Below, one piece after another: positions 38,130 to 48,064 of a stretch of DNA of 64,000 nucleotides. The stretch is from Verrucomicrobiia bacterium (GTDB lineage Bacteria > Verrucomicrobiota > Verrucomicrobiia > Palsa-1439), in the NCBI GenBank assembly GCA_022072455.1, contig JAJVHY010000020.1, forward strand, positions 347,800-411,799, written 5' to 3'. Numbering within the stretch: position 1 is the first letter of the stretch; every line of letters begins with the position of its first letter. The position numbers were made by a program, and so were the translations under genes. The notes beneath the pieces are model-generated. The model had not been told where the DNA came from. It worked only from the letters and a program-made list of their open reading frames with translations, and made no database searches.

Positions 38130-39060
38130 GATATTCGGGTTCCTCCTCGCGCTCGTCACCTTCGCCCACGCTGAGGACAAACCCCTTAAGATTGCCGTCA
38201 TCCCCAAAGGCACGACGCACGTCTTCTGGAAGTCCGTCGAAGCCGGCGCGAAAGCCGCCGGCAAAGAACTCGGCGTCGAAATCGTCTGGAAAGGCCCGCT
38301 CAAGGAAAACGACCGGGCCCAACAGATCGCCATCGTCGAGCAATTCATCACCGAAGGCATCCACGGCATCGTCCTTGCCCCACTCGACGATACGGCGCTC
38401 GTCCGCCCGGTCAACTCCGCCATGGGCAAGAAAATCCCGGTCGTGATCATTGACTCCGCCCTCAAAGGCGAAGCCGGCAAAGACTTCGTCAGCTTCGTGG
38501 CCACCAACAACAAAAAGGGCGGCGAACTCGGCGGCAACCAACTCGCCAAGGTTCTGAACAATACCGCCAATATCGCCCTGCTCCGATATCAAGTCGGCTC
38601 CGCCAGCACTGACGAACGCGAGGCCGGGTTCCTAGCCGCCGTCGGTCAGCATGCCGACCTGAAAGTCATCGTCGACAATCGCTACGGCGGCGCGACGATG
38701 GGCGAAGCCAAAACTGCCGCAATGAACATGCTCGACAAACTCCGGCAAGCCCAAGGCATCTTCTGTCCAAACGAATCCACCACGTTCGGCATGCTGCTCG
38801 CCCTCCGACAAAGCAACCTCGCCGGCAAAGTCAAATTCGTCGGCTTCGACACGTCGCCACCATTAATTGAAGGACTGAAAAAAGGCGAAATCGACGCCCT
38901 CGTCGCCCAAGACCCCACCCGCATGGGTTACCTCGGCGTCAAGACCTGCGTCGAACATCTCCGCGGCCAGCAGGTGGAAACCGCCGTGGACACCGGCGCG
39001 CGCCTCATCACCCGCGACAACCTCAGCGACCCAGAGACCAAAAAACTCCTCGGACTCTGA
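38116..39060 (+). CDS. Periplasmic sugar-binding protein of ABC transporter
   Basis: A 314-residue substrate-binding protein of the ribose/xylose family (peripla_BP_4 type). The signal peptide is [19 protein letters not shown], cleaved before EDK. The two-lobe fold is indicated by [40 protein letters not shown] and [13 protein letters not shown]. Ligand identity is inferred as xylose or a related pentose from the neighbouring xylA and GH3 genes. ATG 38116 lies inside the xylA 3' end. The stop overlaps the ATPase gene by one base (TGATG). Confidence 0.93.
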
Positions 39061-40397
39061 TGCGCCTCGAGATGCGCGGCATCCAGAAACGCTTCGGCGC
39101 GACAGTGGCGTTGGGCGGTGTCGATCTGAATGTTGCCGGCGGCGAGGTCCTCGCGCTCGTCGGCGAAAACGGCGCCGGCAAAAGTACACTCATGAAAGTA
39201 CTCGCCGGCGCGCACCAACCTGATGCCGGCACGATGACCCTCGATGGCCAGCCTTACCGGCCACGTGGGCCGCACGATGCGCGACTGGCCGGTGTGGCGA
39301 TGATCTATCAAGAACTCGCGCTCGCGCCGCATCTCACCGTCGCCGAAAACATCTGGCTCGGCATGGAACCGGCCCGCCGCGAACAACGTCCCCGCGCCGC
39401 CGCCGCCCTCGCCCAACTCGGTCACCCGGAAATTTCTCCCGACATCCGCGTCGCCGCTCTCCCGATTGCCCGGCAACAGATCGTCGAAATCGCCCGCGCC
39501 GTCGCCATTGGCTGCCGGGTGCTTGTGCTTGATGAGCCGACCAGCAGTCTGACGGGCGCGGACATCGAACATCTTTTCACGCTCATTCGCCGGCTCCGCG
39601 CGGACGGGCATGCGATCATCTACATCTCGCATTTCCTCGAAGAAGTGAAAACCATCGCCGACCGGTTCACGGTCTTGCGCGACGGCCAAAGCGTCGGCAC
39701 CGGCAATGTCGCCGGTACGTCATCGGGCGAGATCATCGCGATGATGGTCGGCCGGCAAGTTGCGGAATTGTATCCGCGTTCCCCGCGCTCGCCGGGCGAA
39801 GTGGTGTTGACAATCAATGGCCTCGAACTTCGCCGCGGTGAAGTCATCGGCATTGCCGGCTTGGTGGGGTCGGGGCGGACGGAGTTGCTCCGGTCGGTAA
39901 AAACCGACTGGCGGCGAACCGGCTTCGTCTGTGAAGACCGCCAGCTTGAAGGTTTGGCGTTGGAACTTTCCATCGCCGACAACACGACGCTGCCGCGCTT
40001 GCCGGCGTTTGTACGCCCGCAGACGCTCGAAAGCGCGACGAGCCGGTGGGTGGAACGTATGCAAATCAAATGCCGGAATCCCCGGCAACCGGTCGGGAGT
40101 TTGTCCGGGGGCAACCAGCAAAAAGTTGCGCTCGCCCGGATGCTGCATGCCGACGTGGATGTCCTCCTGCTCGACGAGCCGACGCGCGGGATTGATGTCG
40201 GCTCGAAGGCGGAGATTTACCGGCTGATCGACGAGTTGGCAGTCGCCGGTAAGGCTGTGTTGCTGGTGAGTAGTTACTTGCCGGAGCTGCTGGGGATCTG
40301 TGACCGGATCGCGGTGATGTGTCGCGGAAAACTCGGGCCGGCACGGCCAGTGGCAGAGTTGAACGAGCAAATCATCATGGCGGAGGCGATATGCTGA
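39060..40397 (+). CDS. Sugar ABC transporter double ATPase (RbsA/XylG type)
   Basis: A 445-residue ATPase with two fused nucleotide-binding domains, the arrangement of CUT2 sugar importers. Domain 1 has Walker A GENGAGKST and Walker B VLVLDEPTSSL. Its signature motif is the degenerate ALPIARQQIVEIARA. Domain 2 has the usual degenerate P-loop GLVGSGRTELL, signature LSGGNQQKVALARML and LLLDEPTRGIDVG. It is about 50 residues shorter than RbsA or XylG, with the loss mostly in linkers. It lies between the binding protein and permease with overlaps on both sides. Confidence 0.93.
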   Translation: MRLEMRGIQKRFGATVALGGVDLNVAGGEVLALVGENGAGKSTLMKVLAGAHQPDAGTMTLDGQPYRPRGPHDARLAGVAMIYQELALAPHLTVAENIWLGMEPARREQRPRAAAALAQLGHPEISPDIRVAALPIARQQIVEIARAVAIGCRVLVLDEPTSSLTGADIEHLFTLIRRLRADGHAIIYISHFLEEVKTIADRFTVLRDGQSVGTGNVAGTSSGEIIAMMVGRQVAELYPRSPRSPGEVVLTINGLELRRGEVIGIAGLVGSGRTELLRSVKTDWRRTGFVCEDRQLEGLALELSIADNTTLPRLPAFVRPQTLESATSRWVERMQIKCRNPRQPVGSLSGGNQQKVALARMLHADVDVLLLDEPTRGIDVGSKAEIYRLIDELAVAGKAVLLVSSYLPELLGICDRIAVMCRGKLGPARPVAELNEQIIMAEAIC

Positions 40398-41329
40398 AAA
40401 AACTTGGGCCAATTCTTGGTTTGGTCTTTGTCGTGCTGCTTTTCACCGCGCTCCGTCCGGGAAAGTTCGCGACCGCCGATAATTTTGAAATCATGCTCCT
40501 GCAAACAGCGGTCGTCGGTACCGGGGCGCTGGGCATGACCATCGTGATCATCAGCGGCGGGATTGATTTGTCGGTCGGGTCGGTGGTGGCGTTGACGACA
40601 GTGGTGATTGCGCTGTTGTTGAATCTCGGTTGGCCGCCAGTGTTGGCCACTCTGGGCGGCGTCGGGGCCGGTATGATTTGTGGCGGATTGATCGGGACGC
40701 TGATCACGCGGTTGAAGCTCGCGCCGTTCATTGTGACGCTGGGGATGTGGGGCGCGCTGCGCGGGACGGCGAAAGGGTTGGCGAGCGAGCAGATGGTGGT
40801 ACCGCCGGGGTCGTGGTTGAACCGGTTGCTCAATACGTTGGCGCCGGAACAACGCTGGCTGCTCGTGCCGCCGGGCGTGTGGTTGATGTTGGGGCTGGCG
40901 GTGGCGGTATTTGCGTTCCTGCGTTACACGCGGCGCGGCCGGCATGTGTTTGCGATCGGCTCGAATGAATTGACGGCCCGGTTGTGCGGCGTGCCGGTGG
41001 AGCGGACGAAGTTGATTGTGTATATGCTCGGGTCGGGATTTGCCGCGCTGGCCGGGGTATTGCAGTTTTCGTATCTGACCGTCGGCGATCCGACGACGGC
41101 GGCCGGCATGGAACTCGACATCATCGCGGCGGTGGTAATCGGCGGCGGAAGTCTGGCCGGCGGAGCGGGGTCAGTGGCCGGCAGTTTGGTCGGAGCGCTG
41201 ATCATGACGGTGGTGGCGAACGGCTGCACGAAGTTGGAGTTCCCGAACTGGGTGCAGGAAATCGTGACCGGCGGCATCATCATCGTTGCCGTCACGCTGG
41301 ACCGGTGGCGCCAGCGGCGCGCGGAGTAA
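40391..41329 (+). CDS. Sugar ABC transporter permease (RbsC/XylH type)
   Basis: A 312-residue polytopic permease with eight to ten membrane segments. The family signature is ISGGIDLSVGSVVAL, and the EAA-like coupling region is GSNELTARLCGVPVERTK. ATG 40391 overlaps the ATPase stop by seven bases. It completes a three-gene CUT2 importer, and GH3 number 3 follows after 48 bases. Confidence 0.94.
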   Translation: MLKKLGPILGLVFVVLLFTALRPGKFATADNFEIMLLQTAVVGTGALGMTIVIISGGIDLSVGSVVALTTVVIALLLNLGWPPVLATLGGVGAGMICGGLIGTLITRLKLAPFIVTLGMWGALRGTAKGLASEQMVVPPGSWLNRLLNTLAPEQRWLLVPPGVWLMLGLAVAVFAFLRYTRRGRHVFAIGSNELTARLCGVPVERTKLIVYMLGSGFAALAGVLQFSYLTVGDPTTAAGMELDIIAAVVIGGGSLAGGAGSVAGSLVGALIMTVVANGCTKLEFPNWVQEIVTGGIIIVAVTLDRWRQRRAE

Positions 41330-41377
41330 AACATACTTGCCGGGCGCCTCCCGCTACGCGATAAGCAGTTTATTCTC

Positions 41378-43465
41378 ATGAAGACTCCAGCCTACCGGAA
41401 TCACAAACTCCCGCTCGCCCAACGCGTCGCCAGTCTCATCGCGCAGATGACACTGGCGGAAAAAGTCTCCCAGATGGTCCATGCGGCACCGGCCATCGAG
41501 CGGCTTGGGTTGCCGGAATACAACTGGTGGAACGAATGTCTTCACGGCGTCGCCCGTGCCGGCAAGGCGACGGTGTTCCCCCAAGCAATGGGCATGGCGG
41601 CATCGTTCCACACGGACTTGGTGAATAGGGTCGCCACCGCCATCAGCGATGAAGCGCGGGCCAAACACAACGCGGCCCTCCGGCAAGGCAATCGCGGGAT
41701 GTATTTTGGGCTGACGTATTGGACGCCAAATATCAATCTCTTCCGTGATCCGCGCTGGGGACGGGGCCAGGAAACTTACGGCGAGTGTCCCTATCTCACC
41801 GCCCGGCTGGGCGTGGCGTTCATCAAAGGCTTGCAGGGAAATCATCCGCAGTATTTGAAACTCGTCGCGACCGCGAAGCATTATGCCGTCCACAGCGGGC
41901 CGGAGGAATCGCGGCATCGGTTCAATGCGGTGGTCAGCCAGCGCGATTTGCGTGAGAGTTACCTGCCCCATTTTCAAGCGGCAGTGCAGGAGGCAAAAGT
42001 CCACTCGCTCATGGGCGCGTACAACCGCGTCAACGGCGAACCGTGCAACGGCAGCGTGACGTTGCTGCAGAAAATTCTGCGCGATGAGTGGGGCTTTACC
42101 GGGTACGTCGTCAGCGATTGCTACGCGATCAAGGATTTTCACCAAGGCCACGGCGTCACCAAAGATGGAGTGGAGTCCGCCGCCTTGGCCGCGCGCAATG
42201 GCTGTGACATCAATTGCGGCTGCCTGTTCCTCGAACTCGCTGAAGCCGTCAAACGCGGGTTGGTCACCGAGGCGGAACTCGACCGGAATCTGACCCGGCT
42301 GTTCACAGCGCGGTTTCGGCTCGGCATGTTCGACCCGCCCGCCCGCGTCCCGTGGTCCAAACTCAAGCCGGCGGTCGTGAACTCCCCGGCCCACCGAAAG
42401 CTCGCGCGGCGCATGGCGCAGGAATCCATCGTCTTGCTCAAAAATGACGGCGTCCTGCCCCTCCGCAAAGATCTCCGGCAAATCCTCGTCGTCGGCCCGA
42501 ACGCGGTGGACACGCTCGTCCTGCTCGGCAACTACAACGGATTCGCGCCGCAAATGACCACGTTGCTGGCCGGCATAGTCGGCAAGGTCGCGACCGGCAC
42601 GCAGGTGCAATGGGCAAAAGGTTGCGAGTTGGCCGGCGATCACCCCATCAACACCGGCGAACTCCACTGGCTCACCAGCTACGGCCCGCCGGTGGATGTC
42701 ATCGTCGCCTGCCTCGGATACAGCGCGACGCTCGAAGGCGAAGAAGGCTCCACCGAAGGCGGCGGCTCCGGTGACCGCAACAAATACGGCCTGCCCGGTC
42801 GCCAACAGGAATTTCTCGAAGCCCTCACGAAATTCAGCAAACCCATCGTCCTGGTTGTGACCGGCGGCAGCCCGATTGATCTGACGTGGGCGCAGGCCCA
42901 TTGCGCCGCCATCGTCTGGGCCGGTTACCCCGGCGAACAAGGCGGCGATGCGGTCGCCGACGTATTGTTTGGCGACTACAACCCGGCCGGGCGGCTGCCG
43001 ATCACGTTCCCGAAGAGCTACGACCAGTTGCCGGCGTTTGAGGATTACAACATGCGCGGGCACACTTACCGGTTCATGGATGCCGAGCCGTTATACCGGT
43101 TCGGCTACGGACTGAGCTACACGACGTTCCGCTACTCGAAACTGAAAATCCGCGGCCTGACGGTCAGCGTCGCCGTGAAAAATGCCGGGCGACTGGCCGG
43201 CGATGAGGTCGTCCAACTTTACATCCGCGACATCGTCGCCAGCGTCCCAGTCCCGCGCCGGCATCTCGCAGGCTTCCGGCGCATCCACCTGAAACCCGGC
43301 CAGACTGCAACCGTGACTTTCCCGCTGCGGCGCGAGCAATTCGCTTGTTTCGACGACGCCGGCCAGCCGTTCCTCGAACCGGGCGATTTTGAAATCAGCG
43401 TGGGCGGCGGTCAACCGGACGATCCACACAGTGGCGCGGTGACCGCCCGGCTTGCGCTGACGTGA
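41378..43465 (+). CDS. Cytoplasmic GH3 glycosidase (beta-xylosidase-like)
   Basis: A 695-residue GH3 enzyme without a signal peptide, unlike the two secreted paralogues, so it probably acts on imported oligosaccharides. Motifs are NWWNECLHGVARAG, RDPRWGRGQETYGE, KHYAVHSGPE, nucleophile Asp247 in VVSDCYAI, then IVLLKNDGVLPL and YPGEQGGDAVADVLFG, and a fibronectin-III-like C-terminus (LAGDEVVQLYIRD). The HSGPE and SDCYAI variants are characteristic of the beta-xylosidase branch of GH3. It closes the operon. The opposite strand carries the next gene 36 bases downstream. Confidence 0.94.
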   Translation: MKTPAYRNHKLPLAQRVASLIAQMTLAEKVSQMVHAAPAIERLGLPEYNWWNECLHGVARAGKATVFPQAMGMAASFHTDLVNRVATAISDEARAKHNAALRQGNRGMYFGLTYWTPNINLFRDPRWGRGQETYGECPYLTARLGVAFIKGLQGNHPQYLKLVATAKHYAVHSGPEESRHRFNAVVSQRDLRESYLPHFQAAVQEAKVHSLMGAYNRVNGEPCNGSVTLLQKILRDEWGFTGYVVSDCYAIKDFHQGHGVTKDGVESAALAARNGCDINCGCLFLELAEAVKRGLVTEAELDRNLTRLFTARFRLGMFDPPARVPWSKLKPAVVNSPAHRKLARRMAQESIVLLKNDGVLPLRKDLRQILVVGPNAVDTLVLLGNYNGFAPQMTTLLAGIVGKVATGTQVQWAKGCELAGDHPINTGELHWLTSYGPPVDVIVACLGYSATLEGEEGSTEGGGSGDRNKYGLPGRQQEFLEALTKFSKPIVLVVTGGSPIDLTWAQAHCAAIVWAGYPGEQGGDAVADVLFGDYNPAGRLPITFPKSYDQLPAFEDYNMRGHTYRFMDAEPLYRFGYGLSYTTFRYSKLKIRGLTVSVAVKNAGRLAGDEVVQLYIRDIVASVPVPRRHLAGFRRIHLKPGQTATVTFPLRREQFACFDDAGQPFLEPGDFEISVGGGQPDDPHSGAVTARLALT

Positions 43466-43501
43466 GAACTTCGCCCGGCGGGTGTTGGGCGCGCGAGTCA
43501 A

Positions 43502-44134
43502 CTATTCGTCGGCGACCACGATCGCGCCAATCTTGGCGCCCAGAGTCACCTTGCCTTTGGTGATGATGATCGAGAAATCGCCTTCGCCATCATTGCCTTC
43601 GAAGGCCCCTTGCAGCGCGCCACTGAAACTCACCAATGCCTGAACGCTCGAGTCGGGGTTGATGGTCGCCTTGCCGGTCATGGCCAACCAGCTCTCGCCC
43701 AACCAACCGGCCGAGTCGAATCCACCGGCCAGCGCGAGATAGCCCTTGCCTTTGACCTCTTCAAAAACCCCGCGGACCATCAGTTCGGCGATCACAATGA
43801 GGTTACTCTGGCCCGCAGTATCGAACACCGCGAGCAACACGACCGGTTCGCTGTCGCCAATGAAAAACAGTTCGAGCGCCAGTTTCTCGTTGGCCGGAAC
43901 GCTGGCCTCGGGGGCGCGCCCGCGCGCCAGGTTCAGCAAGGCGGCCGTGGTGACCTTGTCCTTGAACGGCACGGGGCTGGCGTCGTCGTCGCCGATGACA
44001 CTGCCGGCCAAACTGATCTCATATACCTGGCCGGTGACCACCTGCGCTTGCGCGGCCGTGCTGAGAGTAAGAACGGCGATTCCGATTACTGCCAGGATCT
44101 GACGGAGTAGGCTCTTCATTTTCAGTTGATCCAA
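43502..44134 (-). CDS. Secreted protein of unknown function
   Basis: A 210-residue protein with a signal peptide (LRQILAVIGIAVLTLSTAAQA) and a beta-strand-rich mature part (VYEISLAGSVIGDDDASPVPF, then SIIITKGKVTLGAKIGAIVVADE read in parts). No family is recognised. Two starts are possible. TTG 44134 has a GGAGG site 10 bases upstream, and ATG 44119 begins MKSLLRQ but lacks a nearby site. Proteins of this type appear frequently as lineage-specific exported proteins in PVC bacteria. Confidence 0.65.
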   Translation of the reverse strand: MDQLKMKSLLRQILAVIGIAVLTLSTAAQAQVVTGQVYEISLAGSVIGDDDASPVPFKDKVTTAALLNLARGRAPEASVPANEKLALELFFIGDSEPVVLLAVFDTAGQSNLIVIAELMVRGVFEEVKGKGYLALAGGFDSAGWLGESWLAMTGKATINPDSSVQALVSFSGALQGAFEGNDGEGDFSIIITKGKVTLGAKIGAIVVADE

Positions 44135-44303
44135 CGGACTGGATCCTCCCTTGTGCCGGCAGGGTGGCGGCGGCGGCAGGCCGGACAGCTACCGCCACCG
44201 AAACGGGGTGAGCACCGGGGTGCTTAACACCCACTCTCCCTGCCGTCAACGTCGGAAACGCATGCTTGCATTTCTGCCGGCATTTTCTTCAGATGCCCAC
44301 ACC

Positions 44304-45203
44304 ATGAGTCTGACCATTCGCACCGTCGCTTACAAAGGCTGGAAAAACTGTTGCCGCATCGCCAATGGCACCGTCGAATTGATCGTTACCACCGACGTCG
44401 GCCCGCGGATCATCCGCTATGGCTTTGTTGGCGGCCAGAACCTTCTCAAAGAGGACCCCGCTCAGGTTGGCAAGTCCGGCGGCAAAGCGTGGCGGCTCTA
44501 CGGCGGCCACCGGCTCTGGCACTCGCCGGAGGACGCGACGCGCACCTACTTCCCAGACAATTTCCCTGTCACCGTCGAGCGCCACGGCAACCGCACCCGC
44601 TTCATCGCGCCGGTCGAGACAACCTGCGGCATCCAAAAAGAACTCGAGATCAAGCTGGGCGCGCGCGTCGAAATCGTCCACCGCCTTCGCAACACCGGGC
44701 TCTGGCCCATTGAACTTGCGCCGTGGGCATTGAGCGTGATGGCACCGGGCGGCACGTGCATCGTCCCCCAACCCAAACGCGGCACGCATCCGAAAGATTT
44801 GCTGCCGCAGAACGTGCTCGTCCCATGGATTTACACCGATATGAGCGATCCGCGTTGGACGTGGGGCCGGCGCTACATCCTCTTGCGACAAGCCGCCAAC
44901 TCCACGCCGCAGAAACTCGGCGCGCTCGTTCCCGACGGCTGGGCCGCGTACGCGCTGAACGGTCAGTTATTCGTGAAGCGGTTCCCCTGTCTCGCCGGCG
45001 CGCGCTATCCGGACAACGGCTGCAACTTCGAGACGTTCACCAACAGCAACATGCTCGAAGTCGAAACCCTCGGCCCGCTGACGACACTCGCTCCCGGCCA
45101 GACAATCGCGCATAACGAGACGTGGCAGTTGTTCAACAACGTCCCGGCCCCGAAGAATGACCGGGATGTCGACCGGCACATCTTACCACAGCTCAATCGC
45201 TGA
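44304..45203 (+). CDS. DUF4380 / mutarotase-fold protein
   Basis: A 299-residue protein resembling DUF4380, a galactose-mutarotase-like fold. Recognisable pieces are LIVTTDVGPRIIRYGFVGG, GGHRLWHSPED, VEIVHRLRNTG and LAPWALSVMAPGGT, matching the sugar-binding beta-sandwich family that includes aldose epimerases. Catalytic function is not established. The ATG at 44304 is chosen because the conserved fold begins immediately. Its 3' end overlaps the convergent 45193 gene by 11 bases. Confidence 0.8.
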   Translation: MSLTIRTVAYKGWKNCCRIANGTVELIVTTDVGPRIIRYGFVGGQNLLKEDPAQVGKSGGKAWRLYGGHRLWHSPEDATRTYFPDNFPVTVERHGNRTRFIAPVETTCGIQKELEIKLGARVEIVHRLRNTGLWPIELAPWALSVMAPGGTCIVPQPKRGTHPKDLLPQNVLVPWIYTDMSDPRWTWGRRYILLRQAANSTPQKLGALVPDGWAAYALNGQLFVKRFPCLAGARYPDNGCNFETFTNSNMLEVETLGPLTTLAPGQTIAHNETWQLFNNVPAPKNDRDVDRHILPQLNR

Positions 45204-47307
45204 CGGCGGCTTGGCTCAGGTTGTAATACGAGCCAGTCGGTGTGCGCTGGAGTTTCACAGCGCGCACGCTGTAACACCTCCCGGGTTGCGCGTCCTTGAA
45301 CCGCCCACCGGCAATGGGTTTGGGCGTCAGCCGGTTCCCATCCCGGTAAACGTAATATCCCAGCACCGGCTCCGCGGCAGCTTTCCACGTCAGGAGGCCG
45401 GCTTTGACCTTGAGGTTTGTCGGTGGCGCGACCACGTCTTGCCGGAGTGTTGGGTCACCGAGCAATGCGATGTGGACGCCCCGGCCACCATAGCCGACAG
45501 GCTGATAGTCGCGGCCGTTGTTTTGCGTCAACCGGAGACACGCGCCGATCGTCTCACCAAACGCCATCGGATGCAGAAACCAATGCGGTCGCCCGGCCCA
45601 ACCCGCCGCCAATGCACCGTCGGCGTTGGCCAGCGCGGCGCGCATGAAGTTGTTGGTCGTGTTCCAGTCGCCGAAATAGCTGCCCATAAACAACGCGAAG
45701 ATGCTGCGGAACGGTTTCTCGACAAACGTCTGCGTCGTCCCGAGTCCGCTCAGGTGTTGGTAGCCGCCCGGCCCGCAGGCAAAGGTCCACAACCGCCACT
45801 GCGCGTCCGCGAACGGATTACCGGGTTCGACGGCTTCGGCGCCGAGCGTGGTCGTGAAGTTTTGCCACGCCGTGTAGGCGAACATGTCCGGCGGTGAAGT
45901 CGGAAATCCGTCGAGCACCAGCGCGCGCGCCGGCACGACCAGTTGCTTGTGCCGGTAGGCGTGGTTGCGGTCGAGATAACGCTTCAGGAGTTGCTGCTCC
46001 GTTTCGGCGAATGCCGGCATGTTCGCGAAATCCACGCGACCGATGGCCACTTCCACCGCGCCGGGAATGCGGCTCGGATTGTCAGACCAATCGCCGGTCA
46101 GATCGCCGTAGTAGACATCCGCCGGCCACGCGCCTTTGTGATCGGCGTGACCGTCGGGATTGAGGTTGCCGAAGTACGGCACCGGGATGTGCCCCAAGAG
46201 CAGCGCGCTGTCAGGCTTCTCGACGCGGATCAGTTCCTTCACTGCCGCGACGGAAGCCGACCGGGCCACGTCGCGCCGGACAACGCGCCAACCATCGCCG
46301 GCGAGATCATCCCTCAACCGCGCAATCTCGCCGGCAAGCCCCCCGGCATGAGTCGCGTCCACCAGCAACAACACCGTGCCGCGGTCGTCGCGGGCCGGCA
46401 ATTCTCTGGCGGCCCAGAAGTAATCCCATTTCGAATACTCGCCGCCACGCTGAAGAGCGTACTCGGATATCCGCCCCGGTCCCACTCCCGTGTCCAGAAA
46501 CTCATTGCCGGCCACTGCGGCGAGTTGTTTCCATTTGCCGCCGAGTTCGCGGCGCGAAATAGTCACGTTCCCGGGATCGCCATCGGGCGACCATTGGAGC
46601 TTGGTCTGCCGCCGCGAAAGCTGGGCGATAGCGTCGAACGTCATCAGCCGGGAAATGAAGTCCTTGCCGAGTTGCACCGTTTGCGACCGCGGCACGTGGG
46701 CGCGCGTGGCCAAACGGACCCGGTGCAGCTTGCGGTAATCCGACGCCGCCCCAATTTCCGGAAACCACACGGCGTGCTGGAGGGTATCCCCCCAAGTGTT
46801 GACCATGATTTGCACGCCGACTTCCCGGCCCTGCACCGCTTTGATGCCGAGGCTGGTCCAGGGTAACCGTGCCTCCAGCCGGTAACCAGTTTCCGTCCGC
46901 GTTCGCGTGACCGTGGCTTCCGCCGGCAAGCTCTTCAGTGACGGGGTCCGCCGGTGATTGTGAAAGTGAACGCGCGGCGTGGGATATTTCGGATCCATGC
47001 CGGGCGCAATCACCCATTGGCAGAGGTCGCGCGCCCCGACCCGAGGCGCAAGATAAAGCTCCACTGAATCCCGTTGCCACAACTTGTCGAGGTCGGCGGC
47101 TTCGGTAAACCGGGCGGCCGGCACCTCCACGCGGACGAGCAGGTTGCTTTCATTCCACCCCAACCACGCCTTGCCGGCTGACGGTGGGGTCAGTTGAATC
47201 TCCAGTGCTTGGGCTGCGCTGGTCAACCGCGGCACCTCAAAGACCGGCGCCATGGCACGTGGCTGCATCATCCACCCCACCGCCAGCAAACAAATGAGCA
47301 GTTCCAC
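45193..47307 (-). CDS. Secreted protein with CBM9-like and C25-peptidase-like domains
   Basis: A 704-residue protein with a likely signal peptide if GTG 47307 is the start (VELLICLLAVGWMMQPRAMA). Residues 25-200 resemble CBM9/DOMON sugar-binding domains (KLWQRDSVELYLAP, GYRLEARLPWTSLGI). A fibronectin-like part follows, then a section like gingipain-type C25 peptidases (ALLLGHIPVPYFG, ADVYYGDLTGDW, VAIGRVDFANMP, then FACGPGGYQHL), and a C-terminal fibronectin-III-like domain (LLTWKAAAEPVLGYYVY). The catalytic His-Cys pair is not certain. An earlier in-frame ATG at 47355 would overlap the upstream gene. It could be a surface glycan-binding protease or an inactive relative. Confidence 0.65.
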   Translation of the reverse strand: MELLICLLAVGWMMQPRAMAPVFEVPRLTSAAQALEIQLTPPSAGKAWLGWNESNLLVRVEVPAARFTEAADLDKLWQRDSVELYLAPRVGARDLCQWVIAPGMDPKYPTPRVHFHNHRRTPSLKSLPAEATVTRTRTETGYRLEARLPWTSLGIKAVQGREVGVQIMVNTWGDTLQHAVWFPEIGAASDYRKLHRVRLATRAHVPRSQTVQLGKDFISRLMTFDAIAQLSRRQTKLQWSPDGDPGNVTISRRELGGKWKQLAAVAGNEFLDTGVGPGRISEYALQRGGEYSKWDYFWAARELPARDDRGTVLLLVDATHAGGLAGEIARLRDDLAGDGWRVVRRDVARSASVAAVKELIRVEKPDSALLLGHIPVPYFGNLNPDGHADHKGAWPADVYYGDLTGDWSDNPSRIPGAVEVAIGRVDFANMPAFAETEQQLLKRYLDRNHAYRHKQLVVPARALVLDGFPTSPPDMFAYTAWQNFTTTLGAEAVEPGNPFADAQWRLWTFACGPGGYQHLSGLGTTQTFVEKPFRSIFALFMGSYFGDWNTTNNFMRAALANADGALAAGWAGRPHWFLHPMAFGETIGACLRLTQNNGRDYQPVGYGGRGVHIALLGDPTLRQDVVAPPTNLKVKAGLLTWKAAAEPVLGYYVYRDGNRLTPKPIAGGRFKDAQPGRCYSVRAVKLQRTPTGSYYNLSQAAVSD

Positions 47308-47317
47308 AAGATCCCAT

Positions 47318-47992
47318 TCACATGATGCTGTATTTCTTGAAAGCAGCGACCGCACTCATGCCGGCTTCGATGGCTTTCTTGACCCTCTTTTCGCCGCGCG
47401 CTTTTTCCAACGCCAGCCGAAACACGTCCGCTTCGACTGCGCGCGGCACGACGAGCACACCGTCGATGTCGCCGTAGATGATGTCGCCGGGCGCGAGGCG
47501 CACGTCCCCGATCTTCACCGGCACGCGGAAGTCCACCACCTTGTACCGCGGCGCGGAGTCCTGACCGTACCGGCCGAAACAAAACGTCGGGTAATTCAAT
47601 TTGTAAATCTCGCGCGTGTCGCGGACGTACCCATTGACCACCACGCCGGCCGCCCCGAGTTTCAACGCCCGGGTGCTCATCAACCCACCCCACAACGCAT
47701 TCCGCGGCGACGAGCCGGTATTCACGTACACTTCATTGGGTTTGAGGTCATCGAGCGCTTCGAGCATCAACCCAAATGGCTTCTTCATCGCCGCATCCGG
47801 ATCCTTGGTGTCCACCGACAACACCGGCAGCGCCCGCCCGATCACGATCATGTCCTCACGCAACGCCTGAATCTGCGGCGGCAAAAATTGATGATACCGG
47901 CCGAGCTTGTCGAGGATGTCGCCCACGACGCACGTGAACAACTCCTTCTTCGCCAGCGCAAACAACTCCGCGTCATTCTTCCAAAGTTTCAT
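47318..47992 (-). CDS. RraA-family protein (aldolase/demethylmenaquinone methyltransferase-like)
   Basis: A 224-residue protein of the RraA superfamily, which includes RNase E inhibitors and class II HMG/CHA aldolases. Its core has VVGDILDKLGRYHQFLPP, GGLMSTRALKLGAAGVVVNG with YVRDTREI (the substrate-binding Arg-Asp), and LAPGDIIYGDIDGVLVVP. Nearby sugar-acid genes favour an aldolase role, and the RNase E inhibitor role is less likely. It lies 10 bases upstream of the 45193 gene's GTG start, so the two are probably co-transcribed. Confidence 0.88.
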   Translation of the reverse strand: MKLWKNDAELFALAKKELFTCVVGDILDKLGRYHQFLPPQIQALREDMIVIGRALPVLSVDTKDPDAAMKKPFGLMLEALDDLKPNEVYVNTGSSPRNALWGGLMSTRALKLGAAGVVVNGYVRDTREIYKLNYPTFCFGRYGQDSAPRYKVVDFRVPVKIGDVRLAPGDIIYGDIDGVLVVPRAVEADVFRLALEKARGEKRVKKAIEAGMSAVAAFKKYSIM

Positions 47993-48064
47993 GCCGGCAA
48001 GTATCGCGAGAATTCGGGTAGCGGGTCAAGCCGGCGAACTACCGGAAAGGTAACCGCCACATGA

